DNA of 64,000 bases from positions 62,001 to 126,000 of the forward strand of contig NZ_BAFX01000064.1 of the NCBI RefSeq assembly GCF_000308815.1, read 5' to 3'. Positions 9,247-18,310 of this stretch are shown here, in pieces; the first letter of the stretch is position 1; each line of letters starts with the position of its first letter. The notes beneath the pieces are model-generated. The model searched no databases, had not been told where the DNA came from, and was given only the letters and a program-made list of their open reading frames with translations. The position numbers and the translations under genes were made by a program. Origin of the DNA: Nocardia concava NBRC 100430 (GTDB taxonomy: Bacteria > Actinomycetota > Actinomycetes > Mycobacteriales > Mycobacteriaceae).

Positions 9247-12006
9247 GTGACCCCTGCCTCTACTGATCAGCGTCCTGCCGTGTCCGCGTCCGCGACCGGG
9301 GAGCAGCCGACTCTGTTGCTGCTCGATGGGCACTCGTTGGCCTATCGCGCCTTCTTTGCGCTGCCCGCGGAGAACTTCAAGACGCAGAGTGGGCAGACCA
9401 CGAATGCGGTGTACGGGTTCACGGCGATGTTGATCAACCTGCTGCGGGATGAGAAGCCTACGCATGTGGCGGCGGCGTTCGATGTGAGTCGGAAGACGTT
9501 CCGGACCGAGGCCTATCCGGAGTACAAGGCGAATCGGTCGGCTACGCCGGACGAGTTCAAGGGGCAGGTGGAGACGACCCAGGAAGTGCTGGGGGCGCTG
9601 GGGATTCCCGTTATGGCCATCGAGGGGTACGAGGCGGACGATCTCATCGCCACGCTCACCACGCAGGCCGTGCCCGAGGGGTTCAAGGTGCTGATCGTCA
9701 CCGGGGACCGGGACTCGCTGCAGTTGGTCAATGACGACGTGACGGTGCTGTACCCGAAGAAGGGCGTTTCCGAGCTGACGCGGTTCACGCCGGCGGCGGT
9801 GGAGGAGAAGTACGGGCTCACTCCGGCGCAGTATCCGGACTTCGCGGCGCTGCGCGGCGACCCGAGTGACAATCTGCCGGGCATTCCGGGCGTGGGGGAG
9901 AAGACCGCGGCCAAGTGGGTGCGCGAGTACGGGGATCTGGCCACGCTGGTGGATCAGGTGGACAAGGTCAAGGGCAAGGTCGGAGACGCGTTGCGCGCCA
10001 ACCTGTCCAGCGTCGTGCTCAACCGGCAGCTCACCGAGATGGTGAAGACGGTGCCGCTGCCGTACACGCCCGATCAGCTGGCCATGCAGCCCTGGGATCG
10101 GGACAAGATCCACCGGCTCTTCGACGAGCTGGAGTTTCGGGTGCTGCGCGACCGGCTGTTCGACACGCTCGCTCCCGTCGAGCCCGAGGCCGAGTCCGGA
10201 TTCGAGATCAGCGGTAGCGCACTCGCCGCGGGCACGGTCGCGGACTGGCTGGCCGAGCACGCCAAAGCCGGTGTGCGGCACGGTGTCTCCGTGGTCGGCA
10301 ACGGCTCGCCGGTGCACGGCGACACCCAGGCCATCGCGCTGGCCGCCGCCGACGGCGAGGGCGCCTACATCGACGTCCACACCATGACCCCGGAGGACGA
10401 GAAGGCGCTCGGCGCCTGGCTCGCCGATCCGGAGACCCCGAAGGCGTTGCACGAGGCCAAGACCGCCATGCACGCGCTGCGCGGCCGCGGCTGGACCCTG
10501 GGCGGGCTCACCAGCGACACCGCCCTGGCCGCCTACCTGATTCTGCCGGGCCAGCGCACTTTCAACCTCGAGGACCTGTCGCTGCGCTACCTGAGCCGGG
10601 AGCTGCGCGTCGACAACGGCGGCGAGGCCCAGCTGTCGCTGCTCGACGACGAGGAGCAGGTCGACGCCGAGGTCGCCAATGCCCAGATGCTGCGCGCCCG
10701 TGCGGTTTCCGACCTCGCCGAGGCCTTCGACTCCGAGCTCGAGCGCATCGAATCCACCGCGCTGCTCGGCGATATGGAACTGCCGCTGCTGAGCGTGCTG
10801 GCCGACCTGGAGGCCGCGGGCATCGCCGTCGACTCCGGCCAGCTCGAGGAGCTGCAGCGCGAATTCGCCGACCGCGTCGCCGAGGCCGCGAATGCCGCCT
10901 ACGAGGTGATCGGCAAGCAGATCAACCTGGGCTCGCCCAAGCAGCTGCAGGTTGTCCTGTTCGACGAGCTCGACATGCCCAAGACCAAGCGCACCAAGAC
11001 CGGCTACACCACCGATGCCGATGCGCTGGAAGGCCTTTACGAGAAAACCCAGCACCCGTTCCTGCAGCACCTGCTCGAGCACCGCGACGCCACCCGCCTC
11101 AAGGTGACCGTCGACGGCCTGCTCAAGTCGGTCGCCGACGACGGCCGCATCCACACCACCTTCAATCAGACGGTGGCGGCCACCGGACGCCTGTCCTCGA
11201 CCGAGCCGAACCTGCAGAACATTCCGATCCGCACCGATATGGGCCGCCGCATCCGCGACACCTTCGTGGTCGGCACCAATGGCCTTGGGGACTCGGGTGG
11301 CACCGCCTTCGAGTCGCTCATGACCGCGGACTACAGCCAGATCGAAATGCGCATCATGGCCCACCTGTCCAAGGACGAGGGCCTGATCGAGGCCTTCAAC
11401 TCCGGCGAGGACCTGCACAACTTCGTCGCCTCCAAGGCCTTCGACATCCCGATCTCCGAGGTCGATCCGGAACTGCGCCGCCGCATCAAGGCCATGTCCT
11501 ACGGCCTGGCCTACGGTCTCTCCGCCTACGGCCTGTCCCAGCAGTTGAAGATCAGCGCCGACGAGGCCAAGGTCCAGATGGACGTCTACTTCAACCGCTT
11601 CGGCGCCATCCGCGACTACCTGCAGACCGCGGTCGAGCAGGCCCGCAAGGTCGGCTACACCGAAACCCTCTTCGGCCGCCGCCGCTATCTGCCGGATCTG
11701 GACTCCAGCAACCGCCAGCGCCGCGAGGCCGCCGAGCGCATGGCCCTCAACGCCCCCATCCAGGGCACGGCGGCCGACATCATCAAGGTCGCCATGATCG
11801 ACACGCAGCAGGCGATCAAGGCGGCCGGATTGAAGTCCCGGATGCTGCTGCAGATCCACGACGAACTCGTCTTCGAGGTGGCGCCGGGTGAGCGTGAGCA
11901 ACTCGAATCCCTTGCCCGCGAGCACATGTCCAACGCCATCGAACTCTCGGTGCCGCTGGAGGTCTCCGTCGGCGTCGGCCGCAGCTGGGATTCGGCCGCG
12001 CACTGA
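9247..12006 (+). CDS. polA: DNA polymerase I
   Basis: 919 residues. It fills gaps and removes primers in replication and excision repair. The N-terminal 5'-nuclease domain (about 20-310) begins LLLLDGHSLAYRAFFALP and has helix-hairpin-helix motif LPGIPGVGEKTA. The middle domain (about 330-520) has the 3'-5' exonuclease fold but I cannot see its metal-binding acidic residues, as in mycobacterial PolA, so proofreading is doubtful. The polymerase domain has motif A DYSQIEMR (about 695), motif B RRIKAMSYGLAYG and motif C QIHDELVFE (about 868). GTG 9247 is chosen because a -10 lies 7 nt upstream; the upstream in-frame ATG 9217 lies inside the promoter. Confidence 0.96.
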   Translation: MTPASTDQRPAVSASATGEQPTLLLLDGHSLAYRAFFALPAENFKTQSGQTTNAVYGFTAMLINLLRDEKPTHVAAAFDVSRKTFRTEAYPEYKANRSATPDEFKGQVETTQEVLGALGIPVMAIEGYEADDLIATLTTQAVPEGFKVLIVTGDRDSLQLVNDDVTVLYPKKGVSELTRFTPAAVEEKYGLTPAQYPDFAALRGDPSDNLPGIPGVGEKTAAKWVREYGDLATLVDQVDKVKGKVGDALRANLSSVVLNRQLTEMVKTVPLPYTPDQLAMQPWDRDKIHRLFDELEFRVLRDRLFDTLAPVEPEAESGFEISGSALAAGTVADWLAEHAKAGVRHGVSVVGNGSPVHGDTQAIALAAADGEGAYIDVHTMTPEDEKALGAWLADPETPKALHEAKTAMHALRGRGWTLGGLTSDTALAAYLILPGQRTFNLEDLSLRYLSRELRVDNGGEAQLSLLDDEEQVDAEVANAQMLRARAVSDLAEAFDSELERIESTALLGDMELPLLSVLADLEAAGIAVDSGQLEELQREFADRVAEAANAAYEVIGKQINLGSPKQLQVVLFDELDMPKTKRTKTGYTTDADALEGLYEKTQHPFLQHLLEHRDATRLKVTVDGLLKSVADDGRIHTTFNQTVAATGRLSSTEPNLQNIPIRTDMGRRIRDTFVVGTNGLGDSGGTAFESLMTADYSQIEMRIMAHLSKDEGLIEAFNSGEDLHNFVASKAFDIPISEVDPELRRRIKAMSYGLAYGLSAYGLSQQLKISADEAKVQMDVYFNRFGAIRDYLQTAVEQARKVGYTETLFGRRRYLPDLDSSNRQRREAAERMALNAPIQGTAADIIKVAMIDTQQAIKAAGLKSRMLLQIHDELVFEVAPGEREQLESLAREHMSNAIELSVPLEVSVGVGRSWDSAAH

Positions 12007-12023
12007 CGCGAGAGATCGGCGAT

Positions 12024-12057
12024 ACGGGCGGGACGGCAGCCAGGCCGTCCCGCCCGT
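12024..12057 (+). terminator. Terminator after polA
   Basis: ACGGGCGGGACGGC (12024-12037) pairs with 12044-12057 over 14 bp with a 6-nt loop, 17 bp past the polA stop. Confidence 0.7.
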
Positions 12058-12376
12058 CGCGTTTCCGGGCCGTGTCGCGCTCCCATCGTGGTGGCAGTCT
12101 CGCGCAACATGCGATCGGCGACGCGCCGAACGAGTTGTGCGCGGTGCGCGGCGAACTGGTGATCCGCGTCAAAAACCGTCTGGTCTCGATGTCTTCCCGC
12201 CAGCTCCCGCATGCCTTTTCGTGCGATTGCCGGATATGCCTCGAGCTGGGTGTTTGTCGTGAAGTCGCTCGCCGGTGCAGTGGCGTTTGCCGGTATGTCG
12301 GCGCGCGTTGCTGTGGCGCCCGTCGCATGCCGGGTGACCTGCGGCTAAGTTACTCGTGGGTCGATTGCGAATATGG
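12058..12376. other. Non-coding stretch without recognisable gene
   Basis: Several ORFs cross this stretch in both strands but none has a ribosome binding site, domain signature or actinobacterial codon bias. I see no RNA gene or repeat in it. Confidence 0.5.
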
Positions 12377-12405
12377 TTGCCATTGCGTGGGTGTCCCCTT
12401 ATGCT
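12377..12405 (+). promoter_or_regulatory. Promoter of the leader peptide / LeuA-domain unit
   Basis: TTGCCA (12377-12382), 17 nt, TATGCT (12400-12405), one of the best housekeeping-type promoters in the window. The GTG of the leader ORF follows after 7 nt, so the transcript would start at that codon. Confidence 0.65.
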
Positions 12406-12412
12406 CGACCCC

Positions 12413-12544
12413 GTGCCGAATCCCGCCCACAGCCACAGCGCAGCGCTGAACGTCGCCGACCGCGACCGCGCCGCGCTTATTTCGCTTACCGCGAGCGTGG
12501 CTGCCAACGGCGTACTCGTAGTTCTCCGCCGTAGCGGGGTCTGA
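12413..12544 (+). CDS. Candidate leader peptide (branched-chain codons near its end)
   Basis: 43 codons starting at GTG 12413 right after a promoter, ending with a Val-Leu-Val-Val-Leu run (GTA CTC GTA GTT CTC, 12512-12526) shortly before the stop. The stop codon lies inside a terminator-like hairpin. This is the layout of an amino-acid attenuation leader, here for leucine/valine, ahead of a LeuA-related gene. No protein function is expected; ribosome stalling at the Val/Leu run would be the signal. An ATG at 12401 in the same frame would overlap the -10 and is less likely. Not proven: five codons is a modest run. Confidence 0.42.
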   Translation: MPNPAHSHSAALNVADRDRAALISLTASVAANGVLVVLRRSGV

Positions 12545-12567
12545 TTCGGACCGGCCCCTCGCTGCGG
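12529..12567 (+). promoter_or_regulatory. Terminator-like attenuator hairpin
   Basis: CCGTAGCGGGG (12529-12539) pairs with 12556-12567 in 11 bp with one bulged T and one wobble; loop 16 nt. TTTTCTT follows 9 nt later. The 5' arm covers the last codons of the leader ORF, so a ribosome stalled on the Val/Leu codons or stopped at the TGA would change its folding. Confidence 0.42.
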
Positions 12568-12634
12568 CCGATGAACTTTTCTTGCTGGTCCCCTCTGTCA
12601 CTTTCTTCGGAAGAAGTCGGGAAGACCTAGTTCA

Positions 12635-13066
12635 ATGACCATCACTCTTGATACCGCCATGTTCCACGCCGCTGCCCCCGCGAGCCTGCGGGCCGAAAGC
12701 ATCGGCCTGACCCCCGCCGAGTTCCACGACCGGTACTGCGAGCCCAACGGCCCGGTCAAGCTCAGCGACTGGACCCCGCTCGGCGACCGCGCCGGGACGG
12801 CCACCCTCGAGATCGCCGATCACCTGCGCACCGTCACCGCGACGGGCAGCCCGGTGGCGGCGCTGACCTCGGCCCTCTACGACGAGGGTTACCCGGTGGA
12901 GATCCTCCAGTTCCACCAGCGCCGCACGGAAGATGGCATGGCCACCTTCATCCAGTGCGAATTCAACGGCCGCCGCGGCTGGGGCGCAGCCCTCGCCGAC
13001 GACCCGGCCGAGTCGACCATCCGCGCCATGATCGCGGGCATCAACCACTTGGGTTCGCACTTCTGA
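12635..13066 (+). CDS. Stand-alone LeuA-type regulatory (dimerisation) domain protein
   Basis: 143 residues resembling the C-terminal allosteric domain of 2-isopropylmalate synthase, without the catalytic TIM barrel. Recognisable parts are the hinge-like LTPAEFHDRYCEP, then TVTATGSPVAALTSALYDEGYPVEILQFHQ, and WGAALADDPAESTIRAMIAGIN, matching the leucine-binding fold's GNGP..A and vGI...it.aS..A..sA.N pattern. It might bind leucine or form mixed oligomers with the full enzyme, which is not in the window (inference). A candidate attenuation leader upstream supports control by branched-chain amino acids. GGAAGA about 10 nt before the ATG may serve for initiation. Confidence 0.65.
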   Translation: MTITLDTAMFHAAAPASLRAESIGLTPAEFHDRYCEPNGPVKLSDWTPLGDRAGTATLEIADHLRTVTATGSPVAALTSALYDEGYPVEILQFHQRRTEDGMATFIQCEFNGRRGWGAALADDPAESTIRAMIAGINHLGSHF

Positions 13067-13191
13067 GAAGTACGAAAAACCGACCCCGCCACCAGGTGTG
13101 GCGGGGTCGGGATGCGAGTGGGGCTGATGTCAAACGCGAAGCGCCGCATCTCTTTTCGGGGGAGATGCGGCGCTGAGTGCGTGGTGAGCTA

Positions 13192-13557
13192 CTACTTCGA
13201 CTCTTGCTCGGCGAGCTGCTTGCGGACCTCGTCCATGTCGAGGGCCTTCACCTGGGTGACGAGATCCTCGAGAGCGGCCGGGGGCAGGGCGCCGGGCTGG
13301 GCGAAGACGAGCACGCCCTCGCGGAAGGCCATGATCGTCGGGATGGAGCGGATGTTCGCGGCCGCGGCCAGACCCTGCTGATCCTCGGTGTCGACCTTGC
13401 CGTGCACCACGTCGGGGTGGGCCTCGGAGGACTTCTCGAAGGTGGGGGCGAAGCTGCGGCACGGGCCGCACCACGATGCCCAGAAGTCGACGAGAACGAC
13501 GTCGTTGCCGGTGACTACCTCGTCGAAGTTCTGCTCGGTCAGGGTCTGGGTGGCCAT
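13192..13557 (-). CDS. trxA: Thioredoxin
   Basis: 121 residues, standard thioredoxin length plus a short C-terminal tail. The redox site WCGPC lies in FWASWCGPCRSF, with the conserved cis-Pro in RSIPTIMAFREG. It reduces protein disulfides in the cytoplasm using thioredoxin reductase, which is not in this window. ATG at 13557 is preceded by GAGAGGA at 7-nt spacing; the frame stays open upstream but lacks a better start. It is convergent with the LeuA-domain gene. Confidence 0.92.
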   Translation of the reverse strand: MATQTLTEQNFDEVVTGNDVVLVDFWASWCGPCRSFAPTFEKSSEAHPDVVHGKVDTEDQQGLAAAANIRSIPTIMAFREGVLVFAQPGALPPAALEDLVTQVKALDMDEVRKQLAEQESK

Positions 13558-13654
13558 GGTTTCCTCTCGTAGCGATGTCCCCGGTAGCAACACCGGGCCC
13601 TGTGGTTATCTTCCCTGGGCGACAGTCCGTGCTCACTACCCGCCGCAACGGGGG

Positions 13655-14164
13655 CTAGTAACCCGCTGCCACGGGCCATTCGACACGACGGTCACCATCC
13701 CACCGCCGAATACCCTCAACGGTAGCCCGGAAATCCTTGTCCCAGGCCACCGCGCCCACCGCCGCGTCGAGTTGATCGGGTCGTAACCGCCGCGCGAGCG
13801 TGATGTGCGGAGTCCAGGCGTCGGGCCGCACATTGGCGGCGATGCCCGGACAGTCCTCGATCACCCGGAACAGCCTGTGCTGCAACGCGATCAGCGGCGC
13901 GGACGGCACCACCGCCCGCACCAGGATCGGGGATCGCGACCCGAACACCAGCAGCCCGCCCAGACGAACTTGAAACGGCCGGAAGTCCTGCTGCCCCAAC
14001 GCCTTGTCGAGCCGCGGCCAGATCTCCGCGGCCACCGCGACGGTGATGTGCGGCCGGTGCTCGGGCCCCGGCGCGTGCAATCCCAGCGCCCGCAGCAGCG
14101 CCCATTGCCGCCGCACCGCCTCCTCGGACTCCGCGTCGAGCACCAACTCCACCGATTGCACCAT
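13655..14164 (-). CDS. 2H phosphoesterase / 2'-5' RNA ligase family protein
   Basis: 169 residues with the two HxTx motifs of the 2H superfamily, PHITVA (about residue 39) and PHITLA (about 119), symmetrically spaced as in LigT and related cyclic phosphodiesterases. These enzymes act on 2',3'-cyclic phosphates or 2'-5' linkages in RNA or small nucleotides; the substrate here is unknown. A TAAGTT hexamer 9 nt before the ATG suggests a very short leader. It is divergent from the dehydrogenase gene at 14254. Confidence 0.85.
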   Translation of the reverse strand: MVQSVELVLDAESEEAVRRQWALLRALGLHAPGPEHRPHITVAVAAEIWPRLDKALGQQDFRPFQVRLGGLLVFGSRSPILVRAVVPSAPLIALQHRLFRVIEDCPGIAANVRPDAWTPHITLARRLRPDQLDAAVGAVAWDKDFRATVEGIRRWDGDRRVEWPVAAGY

Positions 14165-14253
14165 TTGGTCCAGAACTTACGCCCAGGTCTCGAAACGCGC
14201 GCGCATGTGTGCCGGAGCGCGCCCCCCGATGCGGTTGCGCGAGGATGACTGCC

Positions 14254-15339
14254 ATGAGTGACAGCGAGACTGGAGTACGGCTGGGTCTACTGGAAGGCGA
14301 TGGCATCGGCCCGGAAATCGTGCGCGCGACCCGGGACGTGGTCGACGAAGCCTTCGCCACCACCGGCCTGCCGCCGGTCGAGTGGGTGCCGCTGCTACTG
14401 GGTCACGACGCCATCGAGAAGTACGGGGACCCGGTCCCCGAGCAGACCCTCGAGGGCCTGGCCGGACTCGACGCCTGGATCATGGGCCCGCACGACAACG
14501 CCTCCTACGCACCCGAGCACCGTTGCGGCCTGCCGCCCGCGGGCGCGGTCCGCAAGCGCTTCGGCCTCTACGCCAATATCCGCCCGGCCCGCACCCTCGA
14601 GGGCGTGCGCTCGGTCGCCCCGGCCATGGATCTGCTGATCCTGCGCGAGAACACCGAGGGCCTCTACGCCGACCGCAATATGGCCGCCGGCTCCGGGGAG
14701 TTCCAGCCCTCGCGCGAGGTCGCCCTGTCCGTCGGCGTGTTCACCCGCGCGGCGATCGAGCGCATCGCACACCTGGGTTTCGAGATCGCCGGTGAGCGCG
14801 GCAAGAAGATCACCATCGTGCACAAGGCCAATGTGCTCCCGATGACCATGGGCATGTTCCGGGACGTCTGCTACGAGGTGGCTGCGGAGTATCCGGACGT
14901 CGAGGTGAACGACGAGCACGTCGACGCCGCGGCCGCGCATCTGGTCCGCGCGCCCCAGGATTACGACGTCATCGTCACCGAAAACCTGTTCGGCGACATC
15001 CTTTCCGATCTCGCCGGGGAGCTGAGCGGTTCACTCGGCATGGCGGCCTCGGTGAACTGTTCCGACACCCAGATCATGGCCCAGGCCGTGCACGGGGCCG
15101 CACCCACGCTGGCCGGGCACAATCGGGCGAATCCGGTGGCGCTGTTCAACTCCGCGGCGGGCATGCTGCGGTGGATGGGCCGCACCCAGCGCTACAGCGC
15201 GCTGCGCCGTGTCGGCGAGCGCATCGAGCACGCGGTTGCGGATACGTTGCGGGCCGGAGTCGCCACGTCCGATTTGGGTGGGCTAGCATCTACCTCCGAA
15301 TTCACCGAGCAGGTGCGCGCCCGGCTGCACCGCTGGTGA
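14254..15339 (+). CDS. Isocitrate/isopropylmalate dehydrogenase family enzyme
   Basis: 361 residues, NAD(P)-dependent beta-decarboxylating dehydrogenase. Signatures: GLLEGDGIGPEIV at the N-terminus, RENTEGLYADR for substrate/loop, ITIVHKANVLP and the Mg-binding motif TENLFGDILSDLAGELSGSLGMAAS. The RENTEGLY form is closer to NAD-isocitrate or tartrate/homoisocitrate dehydrogenases than to classical LeuB, so the substrate is open. ATG 14254 has GAGGA 8 nt upstream; an ATG at 14245 is possible. No pathway partners in the same operon. Confidence 0.82.
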   Translation: MSDSETGVRLGLLEGDGIGPEIVRATRDVVDEAFATTGLPPVEWVPLLLGHDAIEKYGDPVPEQTLEGLAGLDAWIMGPHDNASYAPEHRCGLPPAGAVRKRFGLYANIRPARTLEGVRSVAPAMDLLILRENTEGLYADRNMAAGSGEFQPSREVALSVGVFTRAAIERIAHLGFEIAGERGKKITIVHKANVLPMTMGMFRDVCYEVAAEYPDVEVNDEHVDAAAAHLVRAPQDYDVIVTENLFGDILSDLAGELSGSLGMAASVNCSDTQIMAQAVHGAAPTLAGHNRANPVALFNSAAGMLRWMGRTQRYSALRRVGERIEHAVADTLRAGVATSDLGGLASTSEFTEQVRARLHRW

Positions 15340-15492
15340 GCGCGCACTTCCGGGACCGGGCGTGTTCGGCCACGCAATGGCGTGTCGCCGATTAATGTTC
15401 GGTTACCGACCGACAAGGACGGTGTCACTCGCCTACATTTCAAAACGGCGAGCGACACCCGGATGTCGCGCACTCGAACTCGTGGAGGACTT

Positions 15493-16404
15493 GTGTCTGT
15501 TCGTAACTCTCTCCGTGGGCGTGCCCTGCGGGCCGCCTGCGTACTAGCCGGTGGCGCCCTGGTGTTGACTGCCGCGTGTAGCAACAACTCCGAGTCCAGC
15601 GGCCCCGATGTGGCCAAGCTCGACGTGGCCAAGGTCGACACCATCGCCGCCAAGGTGCCCGCCGACATCAAGTCGTCCGGCAAGCTCACCGTCGGCGTGA
15701 ACGTGCCCTACCAGCCGAACGAGTACCGCGATCCGAGCAGCGGCAAGATCGTCGGCTTCGACGTCGATCTGATGGACGCGGTCGCCAAGGTGATGGGCCT
15801 GACCGCCGACTACAAGGAAGCCGACTTCGAGAAGATCATCCCGTCCATCGAGGCCGGGACCTTCAATGTCGGCATGTCCTCCTTCACCGACAACAAGGAG
15901 CGCGAGGCCACCGCCGACTTCGTCGACTACTTCTCCGCGGGCAGCCAGTGGGCCCAGCAGAAGGGCAAGACGGTCGATCCCGACAATGCCTGCGGCAAGC
16001 GAGTCGCGGTGCAGCGCACCACCGTTCAGGACACCGACGAGATTCCGGCCAAGTCCGCCAAGTGCGTGGCCGCCGGCAAGCCGGAGATCCAGAAGGTCGC
16101 CTACGACGAGCAGTCCGCCGCCGCCAACGCGCTGGTGCAGGGCCAGGTCGACGCCATGTCCGCCGACTCCCCGGTGACCGCGTACGCCATCAAGCAGGCC
16201 AGCGACAAGATCGAGGCCGCGGGCAAGATCTTCGACTCCGCGCCCTACGGCTGGCCGGTGAAGAAGGGCTCGACCCTCACTCCGGTGCTGCAGGAGGCCG
16301 TCCAGTACCTGATGGACAACGGCCAGTACAAGAAGATCGCCGAGAACTGGGGTGTCCAGGAGGGTGTGATCACCAAGTCCACCATCAACGGAGCGACGAG
16401 CTAA
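15493..16404 (+). CDS. Polar amino-acid ABC transporter, substrate-binding lipoprotein
   Basis: 303 residues. Signal peptide with lipobox LTAAC followed by a Ser/Asn-rich linker; the mature part is a type II binding fold (SGKLTVGVNVPYQPNEYRDPSSGKIVGFDVDLMDAVAKVMG) of the SBP_bac_3 family, which binds glutamate, glutamine, arginine, histidine or cystine. GTG 15493 has GGAGG 4 nt upstream, which decides the start over the longer open frame from 15382. First gene of a three-gene importer operon. Confidence 0.88.
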   Translation: MSVRNSLRGRALRAACVLAGGALVLTAACSNNSESSGPDVAKLDVAKVDTIAAKVPADIKSSGKLTVGVNVPYQPNEYRDPSSGKIVGFDVDLMDAVAKVMGLTADYKEADFEKIIPSIEAGTFNVGMSSFTDNKEREATADFVDYFSAGSQWAQQKGKTVDPDNACGKRVAVQRTTVQDTDEIPAKSAKCVAAGKPEIQKVAYDEQSAAANALVQGQVDAMSADSPVTAYAIKQASDKIEAAGKIFDSAPYGWPVKKGSTLTPVLQEAVQYLMDNGQYKKIAENWGVQEGVITKSTINGATS

Positions 16405-16410
16405 CCCGTT

Positions 16411-17361
16411 ATGTCGCAGGACGAGACCACTTCCGCGGCTTCGGCCGCGAGCGCGGTCGCGAGCACCGAGCCCGAGCCGATCAAAGCGATTCCGCTGCGA
16501 CGGCCGGGCCGGTGGTTCGCCGCCGCGATCATTCTGATCGCCCTGGGCCTGTTCCTGTGGGGCGCCAAGACCAACGAGGCGTACCACTGGGACACCTACT
16601 TCAAGTACCTCGGTGACAAGCGAATCGCCAAGGGCGCCTTGGTGACCCTGGAATTGACCGTGCTCGCCATGGTGATCGGCGTCGTGCTCGGCGTGCTGCT
16701 GGCGGTCATGCGGCTCTCGCCGAATCCGGTGCTGCGCTCGGTGGCGTGGGGCTACCTGTGGATCTTCCGCGGGACGCCGGTCTATGTGCAGCTGGTGTTC
16801 TGGGGCCTGTTCCCGTCGCTGTACAAGACCATCACCGTGGGCGTGCCGTTCGGGCCGTCGATCACGAGTTTCGATGTGCAGCACTGGTCGGCGCCGTTCT
16901 TCTTCGCCATGATCGGCCTGGGCCTCAACGAGGCCGCCTACATGGCCGAAATCGTGCGCGCCGGAATCAATTCCGTTGGCGAGGGGCAGCGCGAGGCGTC
17001 GGTGGCGCTGGGCATGTCGTGGTCGCAGACCATGACCCGCACGGTGCTGCCGCAGGCCATGCGGGTGATCATCCCGCCGACCGGCAACGAGCTCATCTCC
17101 ATGCTGAAGACCACCTCGCTGGTGACGGCCATCCCGCTCACCACCGACCTCTACGGCCGGGCCCGCGACATCTACAGCGTGAACTTCCAGCCGATCCCGC
17201 TGCTGCTGGTGGCGGCGACCTGGTACCTGCTCATCACGAGCGTGCTCATGATCGGTCAGTACTACCTGGAGCGGTACTACTCGCGCGGTTCGTCGCGGCA
17301 GTTGACGGCAAAGCAGTTGCGCGCCTTGGCCGCAGCGCAGGTCGCCGGCGGAACGGGATAG
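16411..17361 (+). CDS. Polar amino-acid ABC transporter permease
   Basis: 316 residues, HisM/GlnP family (His/Glu/Gln/Arg/opine 3-TM region). After a cytoplasmic polar N-terminus there are five to six membrane spans and the EAA-type loop EAAYMAEIVRAGINSVGEGQREASVALGM that docks on the ATPase. Six bp downstream of the binding protein and directly followed by the ATPase. A single permease gene suggests a homodimeric channel. Confidence 0.9.
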   Translation: MSQDETTSAASAASAVASTEPEPIKAIPLRRPGRWFAAAIILIALGLFLWGAKTNEAYHWDTYFKYLGDKRIAKGALVTLELTVLAMVIGVVLGVLLAVMRLSPNPVLRSVAWGYLWIFRGTPVYVQLVFWGLFPSLYKTITVGVPFGPSITSFDVQHWSAPFFFAMIGLGLNEAAYMAEIVRAGINSVGEGQREASVALGMSWSQTMTRTVLPQAMRVIIPPTGNELISMLKTTSLVTAIPLTTDLYGRARDIYSVNFQPIPLLLVAATWYLLITSVLMIGQYYLERYYSRGSSRQLTAKQLRALAAAQVAGGTG

Positions 17362-18204
<843 letters not shown>

Positions 18205-18221
18205 GGGGCCGCGCGTTAAGC

Positions 18222-18306
18222 ATCCCCGTCATCCCGGCGTGTATTTGGCCGGGATCCACACTTCGGCAGTGGATTCCGGCCAACAGCTCGCCGGAATGAC
18301 GGGGAT
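18222..18306. repeat. Palindromic dispersed repeat, copy 1
   Basis: 85 bp with nested inverted repeats: outer arms 18222-18239 and 18289-18306 (17 of 18 matches; CCCCGTCATCCCGGCG versus its complement) and inner arms 18245-18259 and 18269-18283 (TTGGCCGGGATCCAC type, 14 of 15), loop 9 nt. It fills the gap between two convergent genes. A second copy of the same design lies at 38939-39014. Confidence 0.8.
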
Positions 18307-18310
18307 TTGC

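Noticed and set aside
9046..12003. 985-residue ORF antisense to polA
   Set aside because: Composition mirrors the opposite strand of a high-GC gene (Gly/Val/Leu/His-rich, no domain); polA fits the plus strand with all motifs.
12072..12449. 125-residue Cys-rich ORF after polA
   Set aside because: No ribosome binding site, no domain, and it crosses the promoter at 12377-12405.
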